DNA from: Propionivibrio sp.
Lineage (GTDB): Bacteria > Pseudomonadota > Gammaproteobacteria > Burkholderiales > Rhodocyclaceae
Assembly: GCA_003249625.1 (NCBI GenBank)
Contig: QKII01000490.1
Span: forward strand, 1-44,281
Direction of reading: 5' to 3'
Length of the DNA: 44,281 nt
Under the pieces are notes generated by a model, which worked only from the letters and a program-made list of their open reading frames with translations, was not told the origin of the DNA and searched no databases. Made by a program: the position numbers and the translations under genes. Position 1 is the first letter of the stretch. Every line of letters starts with the position of its first letter. Positions 37,204 to 44,281 of this stretch are shown here, piece after piece.

Positions 37204-38616
37204 TCAGCTGGAGGGGGTCCATGGCAGTTCGATTTCGAAACGGGCGCCGGGACTGCCCGGCGCGGCAACCGCGATCCGCCCGCCCAGAACAGTGACGAGT
37301 TCGTGCACGATCGACAGGCCGACACCGCTGCCGTTCCGCGGTATGGGAGCAGGGCGCTGGCCCTGAACGAACGGGGAGAAAATCCGCTGTGCATCTTCCG
37401 CGGCAATTCCCGGCCCTTGGTCGATGCAGGCCAGGCACAGCTTGGCTCCGTCGATTTTTGCTTCAATGCGCACGATCCCGCCGTCCGGGCTGAAATCGAT
37501 GGCGTTCGAAAGAAGATTGTCGAAGATCACGCGCAGCTTGTCGGCATCTTCCATGCCGGGCGCTGAGGGGGCGCTGCATTGAACCTGCACGTGACGGGCC
37601 TGCACCTGAAGTTCGCGTTCCTGAACCACTTCGCCGAGCAGCCGCTTGAGGTTGACTGGCCGCCGATGGACACGTCGCGACCCCAGCGACACGGCGTTGA
37701 GACGCAGCAGACTCTCGATGTGCCCCTGCAATGATCGGGCGTTGGCATCGAGGATATCCGCCACCTCCTGCTGCGCCGAAGTAAGCGGCCCCGCAATCTG
37801 TTCCTGTAACAGTGCGACCCCCTCGCGGAGTGCAGTCAGTGGAGTTTTCAGTTCGTGCGACACGTGGCGCAGCGTTTTTTCCCGTTCGGCCTCCAGCTCG
37901 CCAAGACGCACACGCAGCCAGTCGAGCCGCTTGCCGATCTGACGCAAATCGGCGGGGCCGCCAACCTCCACCGGATCGCCCAAACGACTTTCCCCCAGGC
38001 GCTCGATCGCCTCCTCGATGGTGTCGATCGGGCGGGAAAGCCACCAGCTCATCGCCAGGGCGATCAGGAAGGCCGAGGCGATTGCGGCCGCAACGAGAGT
38101 ACCGAGGCGCAGCCGGTTTTCTTCGAGCTCGCCGAGCAGCGCAGCATGCTGACTCTCGATCCAGCGCTTGCCTTGCACATCAAGCGCGGCATTGATCGTT
38201 GCGAGCCGAACCAACGCGTTGGCGAGGTCCTCGCCTGCATCCTTGCGATGCAGAGAGGCACTGAGCTCGTCGACGCTTCGCCGCCAGTCGACGGGCAGAG
38301 CTGCCAGAGGATGACCGGCAAGCGATTCAAGGTTGTCGATGGCGGCGAGGGCATGCGTCATCTGCGCGTCGAAACGCGCCAGCACGCCCGGATCGTCGAG
38401 CACCATGTACTGCCGGGCGCTGCGTTCGAGTTCCGTCGTGCGCTCGGCCAGCTCCTGCGTCGACGCGCTGATGCGCAAGGCGAGCGCACCGTTGGCCCGG
38501 CTTTGGGAAGCGAAGCGTTCGAGCAGGTACCAGCTGCGCACGCTGGCGCTGCCAAGCAGGGCGACGATGAGCAGGAGACCTGCCAACATGCTCTGGCGGA
38601 ACGACACACGAATCAT
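37204..38616 (-). CDS. glrK: sensor histidine kinase GlrK (QseE-like)
   Basis: This encodes 470 aa. TM1 (about 8-27) and TM2 (about 172-192) enclose a helical periplasmic domain; a HAMP-like linker follows (SRPIDTIEEAIERLGESRLGDPVEVGG in two parts). The phospho-acceptor His is at about 255 (HVSHELKTPLTALREG), and the ATPase domain has NLLSNAIDFSP, DQGPGIA, FSPFVQG and GSGVGLSIVHELV. The order matches GlrK/QseE. ATG 38616 is preferred to the TTG two codons upstream. It is the first gene of glrK-lipoprotein-glrR. Confidence 0.93.
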   Translation of the reverse strand: MIRVSFRQSMLAGLLLIVALLGSASVRSWYLLERFASQSRANGALALRISASTQELAERTTELERSARQYMVLDDPGVLARFDAQMTHALAAIDNLESLAGHPLAALPVDWRRSVDELSASLHRKDAGEDLANALVRLATINAALDVQGKRWIESQHAALLGELEENRLRLGTLVAAAIASAFLIALAMSWWLSRPIDTIEEAIERLGESRLGDPVEVGGPADLRQIGKRLDWLRVRLGELEAEREKTLRHVSHELKTPLTALREGVALLQEQIAGPLTSAQQEVADILDANARSLQGHIESLLRLNAVSLGSRRVHRRPVNLKRLLGEVVQERELQVQARHVQVQCSAPSAPGMEDADKLRVIFDNLLSNAIDFSPDGGIVRIEAKIDGAKLCLACIDQGPGIAAEDAQRIFSPFVQGQRPAPIPRNGSGVGLSIVHELVTVLGGRIAVAAPGSPGARFEIELPWTPSS

Positions 38617-38719
38617 GGACAAAGGAGTATTGGCTTGCCATCAAGAGATGTTCAAGCGTAGCAGAATGCGATCCGGAACGGACCCGGATATGCGGAAAGA
38701 ATTGAGGAAAAATATCCTC

Positions 38720-38740
38720 TGTCGCCATTTGGCGACTTTT
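38720..38740 (+). other. inverted repeat upstream of glrK and the bactofilin gene
   Basis: GTCGCC (38721-38726) and GGCGAC (38731-38736) flank ATTT and are followed by TTTT on the plus strand. It lies about 100 bp upstream of glrK, in the 315-bp divergent gap. It could be an operator or a weak terminator; nothing in the sequence decides. The rest of the gap has only the sigma-54-like promoter described separately. Confidence 0.4.
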
Positions 38741-38875
38741 CAACACTCTGATATTAAACAATTAATCCAATAGGACTGTGTTGCCGTCGTACAAAAACGA
38801 CAAATTGGGCAGCCTTTTTCAAGCCGATTCTTGACGGCCCAGCCCATTTCATTGTTTATCAAGGGAAATGTCTGT

Positions 38876-38892
38876 TTGGCACGGATATCGCT
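38876..38892 (+). promoter_or_regulatory. sigma-54-like promoter of the bactofilin gene
   Basis: TTGGCACG is a perfect -24 element and the invariant GC of the -12 element lies exactly 10 bp after GG, in ATCGCT. The -12 lacks the preferred TT. Transcription would start near 38904, leaving a 28-nt leader with the ribosome site AAGGAG at 38921. Confidence 0.6.
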
Positions 38893-38931
38893 GTAGTCGG
38901 CCGGCGTTCCCGACACCACGAAGGAGTATCC

Positions 38932-39579
38932 GTGTTCAACAAATCAACCTTGTTCAATCGCAACGATCCAGTCACCCGCCGTGATAGCGCTCCGACAACA
39001 CCCAGCAGCACGCGCCAGCCCCCGGCGACCGAAAGCTCGGCTGGACGCAACGCCGCGGCCGGCAAGGATATTTCGACAACACCGGCAACAAGCACCTCGC
39101 CGTCGGCGACGCCACCGCTCGCCTCTGTCACCGTTTCGCGCCCGGTCGTTGAGGCGAAAGAGCCGGTTGCAAGCGACTCCGGAACGGAAACCGGCATGGG
39201 CGCCCGCCTGATCGTTGGCCCCGAGGTCAAGCTCAAGGGCGCGGAAATCCTGGACTGCGATACGCTTGTAGTCGAAGGCCGGGTCGAAGCCACGATGGAT
39301 AGCCGGGTAGTTCGCATCGCCGAGCACGGAGCGTTCGTCGGCAAGGTCAGCATCGACATCGCCGAAATCCACGGTTCATTCGAAGGCGAGCTGACCGTGC
39401 GCTCGCAACTGATCATTCATTCCACCGGTCGCGTGAAAGGCACAATCCGCTACGGCCGCCTGGTGGCCGACGAAGGTTGCGAGCTGTGCGGCGACGTTGC
39501 CGTCCTCACCCCATCGCATGCGTCGAAGCCGAAGCCTGGCAGTGAAGTGCTCGTTGAACTCGATGCGACTGCCGCCTAA
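38932..39579 (+). CDS. bactofilin (polymer-forming cytoskeletal protein)
   Basis: This encodes 215 aa. The first ~85 residues are Ser/Thr/Pro-rich and disordered. The remainder is a bactofilin beta-helix: ARLIVGPEVKLKGAEI, TLVVEGRVEATMDSR, AEHGAFVGKVSIDIAEIHGSF and TGRVKGTIRYGRLVADEG are successive rungs. Bactofilins polymerise without nucleotide and position envelope enzymes or motility parts. The start is GTG with AAGGAG 5 bp upstream. It diverges from glrK, and a sigma-54-like promoter precedes it, which raises the possibility of GlrR control. Confidence 0.92.
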   Translation: MFNKSTLFNRNDPVTRRDSAPTTPSSTRQPPATESSAGRNAAAGKDISTTPATSTSPSATPPLASVTVSRPVVEAKEPVASDSGTETGMGARLIVGPEVKLKGAEILDCDTLVVEGRVEATMDSRVVRIAEHGAFVGKVSIDIAEIHGSFEGELTVRSQLIIHSTGRVKGTIRYGRLVADEGCELCGDVAVLTPSHASKPKPGSEVLVELDATAA

Positions 39580-39752
39580 CCGCCGGCTACGTCTTGCCGT
39601 GCGCCTCAATCACAGTATTGCCTGGCACCGGCTGTGGGCTATGGGGTGCGGCGTGGCCGTGGCCATCGCCCTGCGGTGCGGGGAGTCCCTGGTTCGAGGC
39701 TTCGCAAATATTCTTAGCTAAGTCATTCAGTCTGTGCCATTATTTTCAAGCC

Positions 39753-40445
39753 ATGCAAGAACGTACAACAACACACCAGGGAGATTCCGCAGCAGCAAGC
39801 CGATCCGGGTCGCTGCTGGCGGTCGTGCCGCCAAGTGCGCCGGACAGTCACGGACTCGGCGGGTACGACATTCGTCTGGCGCGTACGGCGGCACAGCACG
39901 GCGCAGTCGACAGCCTGGTGCGCCGGATGTACTCCTGGCGCGGTTACAGCCTCCAGCCATCAGCCTATCTGGCCGGCGATCCAAACCGGTTAACCTTGGC
40001 CGTCTGGCAGGACAAGGAGGCATTAGCCACCCTGACCCTCGGCCGCGATTCGTCCGAGGGCCTGTTGGCCGACGGGCTCTATGCAGTGGAACTCGACGGG
40101 CTGCGCCATTCGGAGCGCGTGGTTTGCGAGGTAACACGGCTGGCGGTACATCCGGATTTCAGCTGTCCTGACATGCTCAATGCGCTGTTTTACACGGCGC
40201 TGCTTTACGGCAAAGCCGCCTATCGCGCCAGCGATGCGGTGATCGAGGTCAATCCACGTCACGTACGCTTCTATCGGAACCGTTTCGGCTTTCGCCAGAT
40301 CGGCAAGCTGCGGCAATGCCCGCGCGTCAACGCGCCGGCTGTACTGCTGCACCAGACACTGGACAGCCTCAAGGTCCACGGTGCAGGACTCGATTTCCTG
40401 CGCGAAGAATGGATGATCGACCCGCCATTGGCTGTGGCGTCCTGA
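39753..40445 (+). CDS. FeeM-like N-acyl amino acid synthase (GNAT superfamily)
   Basis: This encodes a 230-aa acyltransferase resembling FeeM-type long-chain N-acyl amino acid synthases, which are related to autoinducer synthases. The entry motif SLVRRMYSWRGYSLQP is typical. LTLAVWQDKEALATLTLGRDSSEGLLAD forms the central sheet, and VCEVTRLAVHP is the substrate-binding strand, followed by AVIEVNPRHVRFYRNRFGFRQIG as in GNAT folds. The product would be an N-acyl amino acid of unknown role. ATG 39753 is chosen because the frame upstream is not family-like. No exosortase, feeL-type ACP or other partner gene is adjacent. Confidence 0.85.
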   Translation: MQERTTTHQGDSAAASRSGSLLAVVPPSAPDSHGLGGYDIRLARTAAQHGAVDSLVRRMYSWRGYSLQPSAYLAGDPNRLTLAVWQDKEALATLTLGRDSSEGLLADGLYAVELDGLRHSERVVCEVTRLAVHPDFSCPDMLNALFYTALLYGKAAYRASDAVIEVNPRHVRFYRNRFGFRQIGKLRQCPRVNAPAVLLHQTLDSLKVHGAGLDFLREEWMIDPPLAVAS

Positions 40446-40453
40446 CCCCTTGC

Positions 40454-41404
40454 TCAAACAACTCGCCGGTACTCATCGGCGAGCCGCCCGGTACGCATCA
40501 ACGTGCTTTTCCCGAACAGGCTCTCGATCAGGTCTACGGCCAATTCGGCTGTACGGTTGCGCACATCCAGCGCCGGATTGAGCTCGACCACATCAAGTGA
40601 GGCCAGGCGGCCGGTGTCGGCGATCATTTCCATGCAGAGTTGCGCCTCGCGATAAGTCGGACCTCCGCGAACGGCTGTACCAACGCCCGGGGCAATATCG
40701 GGGTCGAGGAAATCGACATCGAGGCTGACATGCAGATGGGTGTCCGGCCCAACCAGGGCCAATGCCAGCTCCATAGTCTGGCGCATCCCTGTCTCGTCGA
40801 TGAAGCGCATGTCAAAAACCTCGATGCCGGTGTCGTGAACCAACTGTTTCTCACCCGCGTCCACACTGCGGATACCAACTTGACGTATTTCCCTGGAGTT
40901 CAACGCCGGGGCAAGGCCGCCTATCTCCAGCAACTCACGCGGCCCCTGGCCGCACAGGCAGGCCACCGGCATCCCGTGCAGGTTGCCGCTCGGGGTCAGC
41001 ATCGCGGTGTTAAAGTCGGCATGGGCATCGAGCCACAACACGCGCAGCTTCTTGCGGCGTTCCCGGCAATAACGCGCCACCGCGCTGATCGAGCCGATCG
41101 CCAGCGAATGGTCGCCGCCGAGCAGGATGGGCAGGCAACCGCGTTCCAGCTCCGTGAAAACCGCCGCATGTACGGCACGATTCCAAGCGACCACCTCGGG
41201 CAGGTGGCGAAAGCCGTTTTCCACCACCCGCTGCGGATTGGGCGGCCCGGCAACGTTGCCGGCGTCGTGCACGGCGAAGCCGCAGCGCGCGATGGCTTCA
41301 GCCAACCCGGCGACACGCAACGCATCCGGCCCCAAACGGGCACCAGGTGTGCCGGCACCGACATCGGTTGGCGCTCCGACAAGACTTACGCACGTCACGC
41401 TCAT
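40454..41404 (-). CDS. rocF: arginase
   Basis: This encodes a 316-aa ureohydrolase that splits arginine to ornithine and urea. The binuclear manganese site is complete: GGDHS (His99), DAHAD (126-130) and SLDVDFLDP (227-235). The HVSLDVDFLDPDIAPGVGT run and the PSGNLHGMPVA loop favour arginase over agmatinase. Its N terminus SLVGAPTDVGAGTPGARLGPDALR is typical of arginases. It is a single gene divergent from the lactonase-family gene. Confidence 0.92.
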   Translation of the reverse strand: MSVTCVSLVGAPTDVGAGTPGARLGPDALRVAGLAEAIARCGFAVHDAGNVAGPPNPQRVVENGFRHLPEVVAWNRAVHAAVFTELERGCLPILLGGDHSLAIGSISAVARYCRERRKKLRVLWLDAHADFNTAMLTPSGNLHGMPVACLCGQGPRELLEIGGLAPALNSREIRQVGIRSVDAGEKQLVHDTGIEVFDMRFIDETGMRQTMELALALVGPDTHLHVSLDVDFLDPDIAPGVGTAVRGGPTYREAQLCMEMIADTGRLASLDVVELNPALDVRNRTAELAVDLIESLFGKSTLMRTGRLADEYRRVV

Positions 41405-41473
41405 GCGAATTTCCTTTCATGCGATTGAAGGCTCGTAAAGTACACTAGCAGCTTCACTGTTTGCGAGCCTGCC

Positions 41474-42478
41474 ATGACGACTCAGACCTTTATTTACGTT
41501 TCCTGTGCCGGCAGTCGGCAAATCGACGTTTTTGCCCTTGATGCCGACAGTGGAGCGGTAACCCTGCGCCAGCGTGTGCCTACACCAGGCAGTCCTATGC
41601 CGCTGTTCTCCAGTTTGCACGGTCCCCGCCTCTACGTCGGCACCTGCTCGGAGGACGCCTTGCTGGCGTACTCGATCGACACGTGCAGTGGCGAATTGTC
41701 CTGGTTGGGCGGCATGCCATCGCCCGGTGTGCCGACCTACGTAAGTTGCGATGCAGCACGACGGGCCGCCTTCGTGGCGTCGTACCACGGCAATCTGCTG
41801 GCCACCTACCCGCTCGACGACAAGGGCGTGCCCGTCGCCCCCTGCCGGGTCGAGCAGGCGCTACCGCGCGCCCATGCCGCACTGACCGACCGGAGTAATC
41901 GCTGGCTGCTTGTGCCGCTGCTCGGCGCCGATGAGATCAGGATCTTCGTGCTCGCCGGTGACGGACGCATCACGCTGCATTCGGTAGCAAAGGCTCGTGC
42001 CGGAAGCGGCCCGAGGCATCTGGTTATTTCGGCGGATAACCGTGACGTGTATTGCCTCAACGAACTCGATGGAACGGTCGACCACTACGCCTTCGACGCC
42101 GTTCGGGGCGAACTGCGCCAGTTGAATTCGGAAAGCATGCTGCCGACAAGCGCCTGCGAGGCGCCGTGGGCCGCCGAACTGCGCGCGAGCCCCGACGGCC
42201 GCCTGCTCTTCGCAACTGACCGGCGTTCAAGTACGCTGGCGGTCCTGTCGACCGAACCTCCAGAAGGGCACCCCGTATTGCTCGGCAGCTATCCGACAGA
42301 GACGCAGCCGCGCGGCATGGCGATCGATCCATCCGGTCGCTGGCTTGTTGTTGCGGGTCAGTTGTCAGGACACCTCACCGTGTACGAAGTCGACCGACAT
42401 TCCGGTCAACTGCAGGCTCGGCATCGCCAAACGACGGGCGAGAATCCAATATGCATCGAGATCGTTTCACCCACATAA
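41474..42478 (+). CDS. lactonase family beta-propeller protein (Pgl/YbhE type)
   Basis: This encodes 334 aa forming a seven-bladed propeller of the YbhE family, which includes 6-phosphogluconolactonase. Visible family blocks are TFIYVSCAGSRQIDVFALD, LYVGTCSEDALLAYSID, GSGPRHLVISADNRDVYCLNELDGTV in parts, PRGMAIDPSGRWLVVAGQ and the C-terminal GENPICIEI. The substrate lactone is not certain. It lies 34 bp upstream of the NSS transporter, with which it may be co-transcribed. There is no signal peptide, so it should be cytoplasmic. Confidence 0.88.
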   Translation: MTTQTFIYVSCAGSRQIDVFALDADSGAVTLRQRVPTPGSPMPLFSSLHGPRLYVGTCSEDALLAYSIDTCSGELSWLGGMPSPGVPTYVSCDAARRAAFVASYHGNLLATYPLDDKGVPVAPCRVEQALPRAHAALTDRSNRWLLVPLLGADEIRIFVLAGDGRITLHSVAKARAGSGPRHLVISADNRDVYCLNELDGTVDHYAFDAVRGELRQLNSESMLPTSACEAPWAAELRASPDGRLLFATDRRSSTLAVLSTEPPEGHPVLLGSYPTETQPRGMAIDPSGRWLVVAGQLSGHLTVYEVDRHSGQLQARHRQTTGENPICIEIVSPT

Positions 42479-42512
42479 CAAACAGAAACCGAGTTCGGAA
42501 AGGTCAGAAACC

Positions 42513-43874
42513 ATGAACAAAACCTCGCGCGACGGATTCACCAGCACCTTTGGCGTCTTGCTCGCCACCCTCGGTTCGGCCGTCGGCCTCGGCAACATCT
42601 GGAAGTTCCCTTCGTTGACCGGGATGAACGGCGGCGCCGGCTTCCTGCTGGTCTACCTGCTGGCGACCTTGCTGATCGGTTTGCCGGTGATGATCGTCGA
42701 GACGATGCTCGGCAGGGCGGCACGCGCCAACGCCATCACCACATTCGAACGTGTGGCGCCACGCGGGCAATGGTGGTGGAAGATCATCGGCTGGATGGGC
42801 TTCCTCGCGGCGCTGTTCATCATGGCCTTCTATTCGGAAGTCGCCGGCTGGGTCTATGCCTACGTTTTCAAGGCGGCGGCCGGTTCGATTTCGACGACCG
42901 ACCCGAAAACTGCCGGCGCGGCATTCGGCGCGCTGGTATCGAACCCCGTCACCTCGCTCGTATGGCAATGGGTCGTGCTCGGCCTCACCGGCAGCATCAT
43001 CATGCTCGGCGTGGCGAAGGGGATCGAGGCCGTGGCGCGCAAACTGATGCCGCTGCTGTTCATCCTCCTGCTCGTGCTCTGCGTGCGCAGCCTGACGCTT
43101 CCCGGCGGCGCGGTACCGGGACTAACCTTCCTGTTCAGTCCGGACCTCGCCAAGATCACCCCTGCCGTGGTGCTTACCGCGCTCGGGCTGGCCTTCTTCA
43201 AACTGTCGATCGGCATGGGCTGCATGCTTACCTACGGCAGCTATTTCCGCGAGGATCAGAACATCCCGGCGACGGCGACGCGGGTGATGTTCGCCGACCT
43301 TTCGGTTTCACTGCTCGCCGGCATTGCCATCTTTCCCGCCGTATTCGCCTTCGGCTTCGAGCCGGCAGCCGGGCCGTCCCTGGTGTTCATGACAATCCCG
43401 GCGGTGTTCACGTCGATGCCGGGCGGGACGCTATTCATGACCATCTTCTTCGTACTCACCGCGGTAGCCAGCGTAGGCGCCATCCTTTCCCTGCTGGAGG
43501 TGCCGGTGGCCATCCTCTCCGAGAGGCTCGGCTGCGGACGCAAGCTTGCCTCGCTCTACACCATCCTGGCGATCGCACTCGTCGGAGCACCGGCCGCACT
43601 GTCGCAGAGCCTGACGGCAGAGACGAAAATTTTCGGGATGAATCCGTTCGACCTTTACGATTTCCTCAGCTCCAACGTGATGCTGCCGCTCGGCGGCATC
43701 CTGATCTGCCTCTTTGCCGGCTGGGTCTATGGCCTGCCGCAATTGCAGAAACAACTCGGCAATGACGGCAAACTGCCCAACGGCGGATTGGTCCGAGCGG
43801 TATTCTTCCTCGTTCGCTACGTTTCGCCGCTGCTGATCGGCGTTGTACTACTGCACGGGCTGAAAGTTTTTTAG
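42513..43874 (+). CDS. sodium-dependent transporter of the NSS (SNF) family
   Basis: This encodes a 453-aa inner-membrane symporter of the neurotransmitter:sodium symporter family (LeuT fold), which takes up amino acids with Na+. The TM1 signature TLGSAVGLGNIWKFPSLTGMNGGAGFLLVY is seen in two contiguous parts; TM6 and TM8 regions (LGLAFFKLSIGMGCMLTYGSY, MTIFFVLTAVASVGAILSLLEV) are also typical. ATG 42513 follows GGAAAGGTCAGAAACC; the upstream frame is inside the lactonase gene. The substrate cannot be read. A hairpin follows about 27 bp after the stop. Confidence 0.94.
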   Translation: MNKTSRDGFTSTFGVLLATLGSAVGLGNIWKFPSLTGMNGGAGFLLVYLLATLLIGLPVMIVETMLGRAARANAITTFERVAPRGQWWWKIIGWMGFLAALFIMAFYSEVAGWVYAYVFKAAAGSISTTDPKTAGAAFGALVSNPVTSLVWQWVVLGLTGSIIMLGVAKGIEAVARKLMPLLFILLLVLCVRSLTLPGGAVPGLTFLFSPDLAKITPAVVLTALGLAFFKLSIGMGCMLTYGSYFREDQNIPATATRVMFADLSVSLLAGIAIFPAVFAFGFEPAAGPSLVFMTIPAVFTSMPGGTLFMTIFFVLTAVASVGAILSLLEVPVAILSERLGCGRKLASLYTILAIALVGAPAALSQSLTAETKIFGMNPFDLYDFLSSNVMLPLGGILICLFAGWVYGLPQLQKQLGNDGKLPNGGLVRAVFFLVRYVSPLLIGVVLLHGLKVF

Positions 43875-43900
43875 GGGGCTTCCGATTTTCCGGAGGGCTG

Positions 43901-43932
43901 AAGGGTTCCGTCCTTTCGGATGGAACCCTTTG
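43901..43932 (+). terminator. hairpin terminator after the NSS transporter gene
   Basis: AAGGGTTCC (43901-43909) pairs perfectly with GGAACCCTT (43922-43930), with TCC/GGA pairing inside. The following T-run is short (TT), so termination may be partial. The 150-bp gap to the chemotaxis gene shows nothing else. Confidence 0.6.
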
Positions 43933-44025
43933 AAGTAAGCTCTGGGAACCGCCCTTGCCTTCAACAGATTAAGTAAGGTGCTTTAGGACACCCCGCCTTT
44001 AACTCTGACTACTGCCCGACGACAA

Positions 44026-44281
44026 CTACACCCGGAACCGCCCGATCTGGGTCTGCAGGTCTTGCGCAATATGCTCCAGTTCGACGGCGGTATCGGCCGT
44101 GCTGCGGATGGTTGCCGTGGTTTCTTCAACCATCTGTGCGATCTGCTCGACACGCTGGGCGATAGACGTGCTGGCGGCACCCTGTTCCTGAGTTGCCGCA
44201 GCAACTTCACGCACACGCTCAAGTGTACGCCCGGCACCGCCTTCGATCGCCTGCAGCGAATCGCTCGCTGAACGTGCCAGC
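44026..44281 (-). CDS. methyl-accepting chemotaxis protein, C-terminal fragment (partial)
   Basis: Only the last 84 residues lie in the window. They belong to the cytoplasmic signalling region of a chemoreceptor, with the C-terminal helical heptads and methylation-helix pattern RVREVAAATQEQGAASTSIAQRVEQI and AQMVEETTATIRSTADTAVELEHIA in parts, ending QTQIGRFRV. The 5' part, including the sensor and hairpin tip, is beyond position 44281. Its ligand and membrane topology cannot be judged. Confidence 0.9.
   Translation of the reverse strand, partial: LARSASDSLQAIEGGAGRTLERVREVAAATQEQGAASTSIAQRVEQIAQMVEETTATIRSTADTAVELEHIAQDLQTQIGRFRV

Noticed and set aside
39655..39700. Sigma-54 promoter before the FeeM-like gene
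   Set aside because: CTGGTTCGAGGCTTCGC looks similar at first, but the GG-GC spacing is 11 bp and the -24 lacks CAC.

Overview
The window is about 44 kb of GC-rich chromosomal DNA with densely packed genes in short operons. Gene content suggests a betaproteobacterium, probably of the Rhodocyclales (Dechloromonas/Azonexus/Accumulibacter-like): a complete Tol-Pal operon starting with ybgC, a ruvC-ruvA-(permease)-ruvB cluster, a QseE/QseG/QseF-type (GlrK/GlrR) sensory module, TIGR02647 and DUF4197 proteins, and a TAXI-type TRAP transporter paired with a DctB/DctD-like two-component system. This placement is inferred from gene content, not from a search. I see no insertion sequence, prophage, CRISPR array, rRNA or tRNA.

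Layout. 1-267: a candidate structured RNA (6S-like) and a terminator. 268-7319: selO, a TIGR02647 protein, then minus-strand dsbD and cutA, an unrecognised 531-aa protein, methylmalonyl-CoA epimerase and lgt. 7433-10317: ilvD, a LysE/RhtB exporter and a small periplasmic cytochrome c. 10365-17540: a two-component system on the minus strand and a divergent TAXI-TRAP operon (binding protein, DUF1850 lipoprotein, fused permease). The gap between them holds a textbook sigma-54 promoter and an upstream palindrome, so the sensor/regulator pair very likely controls the transporter. 17552-20944: a 22-bp-arm palindrome, then ruvC, ruvA, an AI-2E-family permease and a ruvB that is frameshifted by a deletion removing its Walker A lysine. 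21016-26252: ybgC-tolQRA-tolB-pal-cpoB, the cell-envelope constriction machinery. 26257-29010: queE and queC (7-deazaguanine/queuosine pathway) separated by a PilZ protein, and an unknown gene. 29020-35155 (minus): murB and metH. The metH leader has a sigma-70 promoter, a SAM-II-type riboswitch and an intrinsic terminator. A BamE-like lipoprotein and a DUF4197 protein lie upstream. 35233-38616 (minus): glrR, a QseG-like lipoprotein and glrK. 38932-43874: bactofilin (with a sigma-54-like promoter), a FeeM-like N-acyltransferase, arginase (minus), a lactonase-family beta-propeller and a sodium-dependent NSS transporter. The window ends inside a methyl-accepting chemotaxis protein.

The observations most worth following are the SAM-II riboswitch with terminator in front of metH, the ruvB lesion, the sigma-54 circuitry of the TAXI-TRAP locus, and the possible sigma-54 control of the bactofilin next to the GlrK/GlrR genes.
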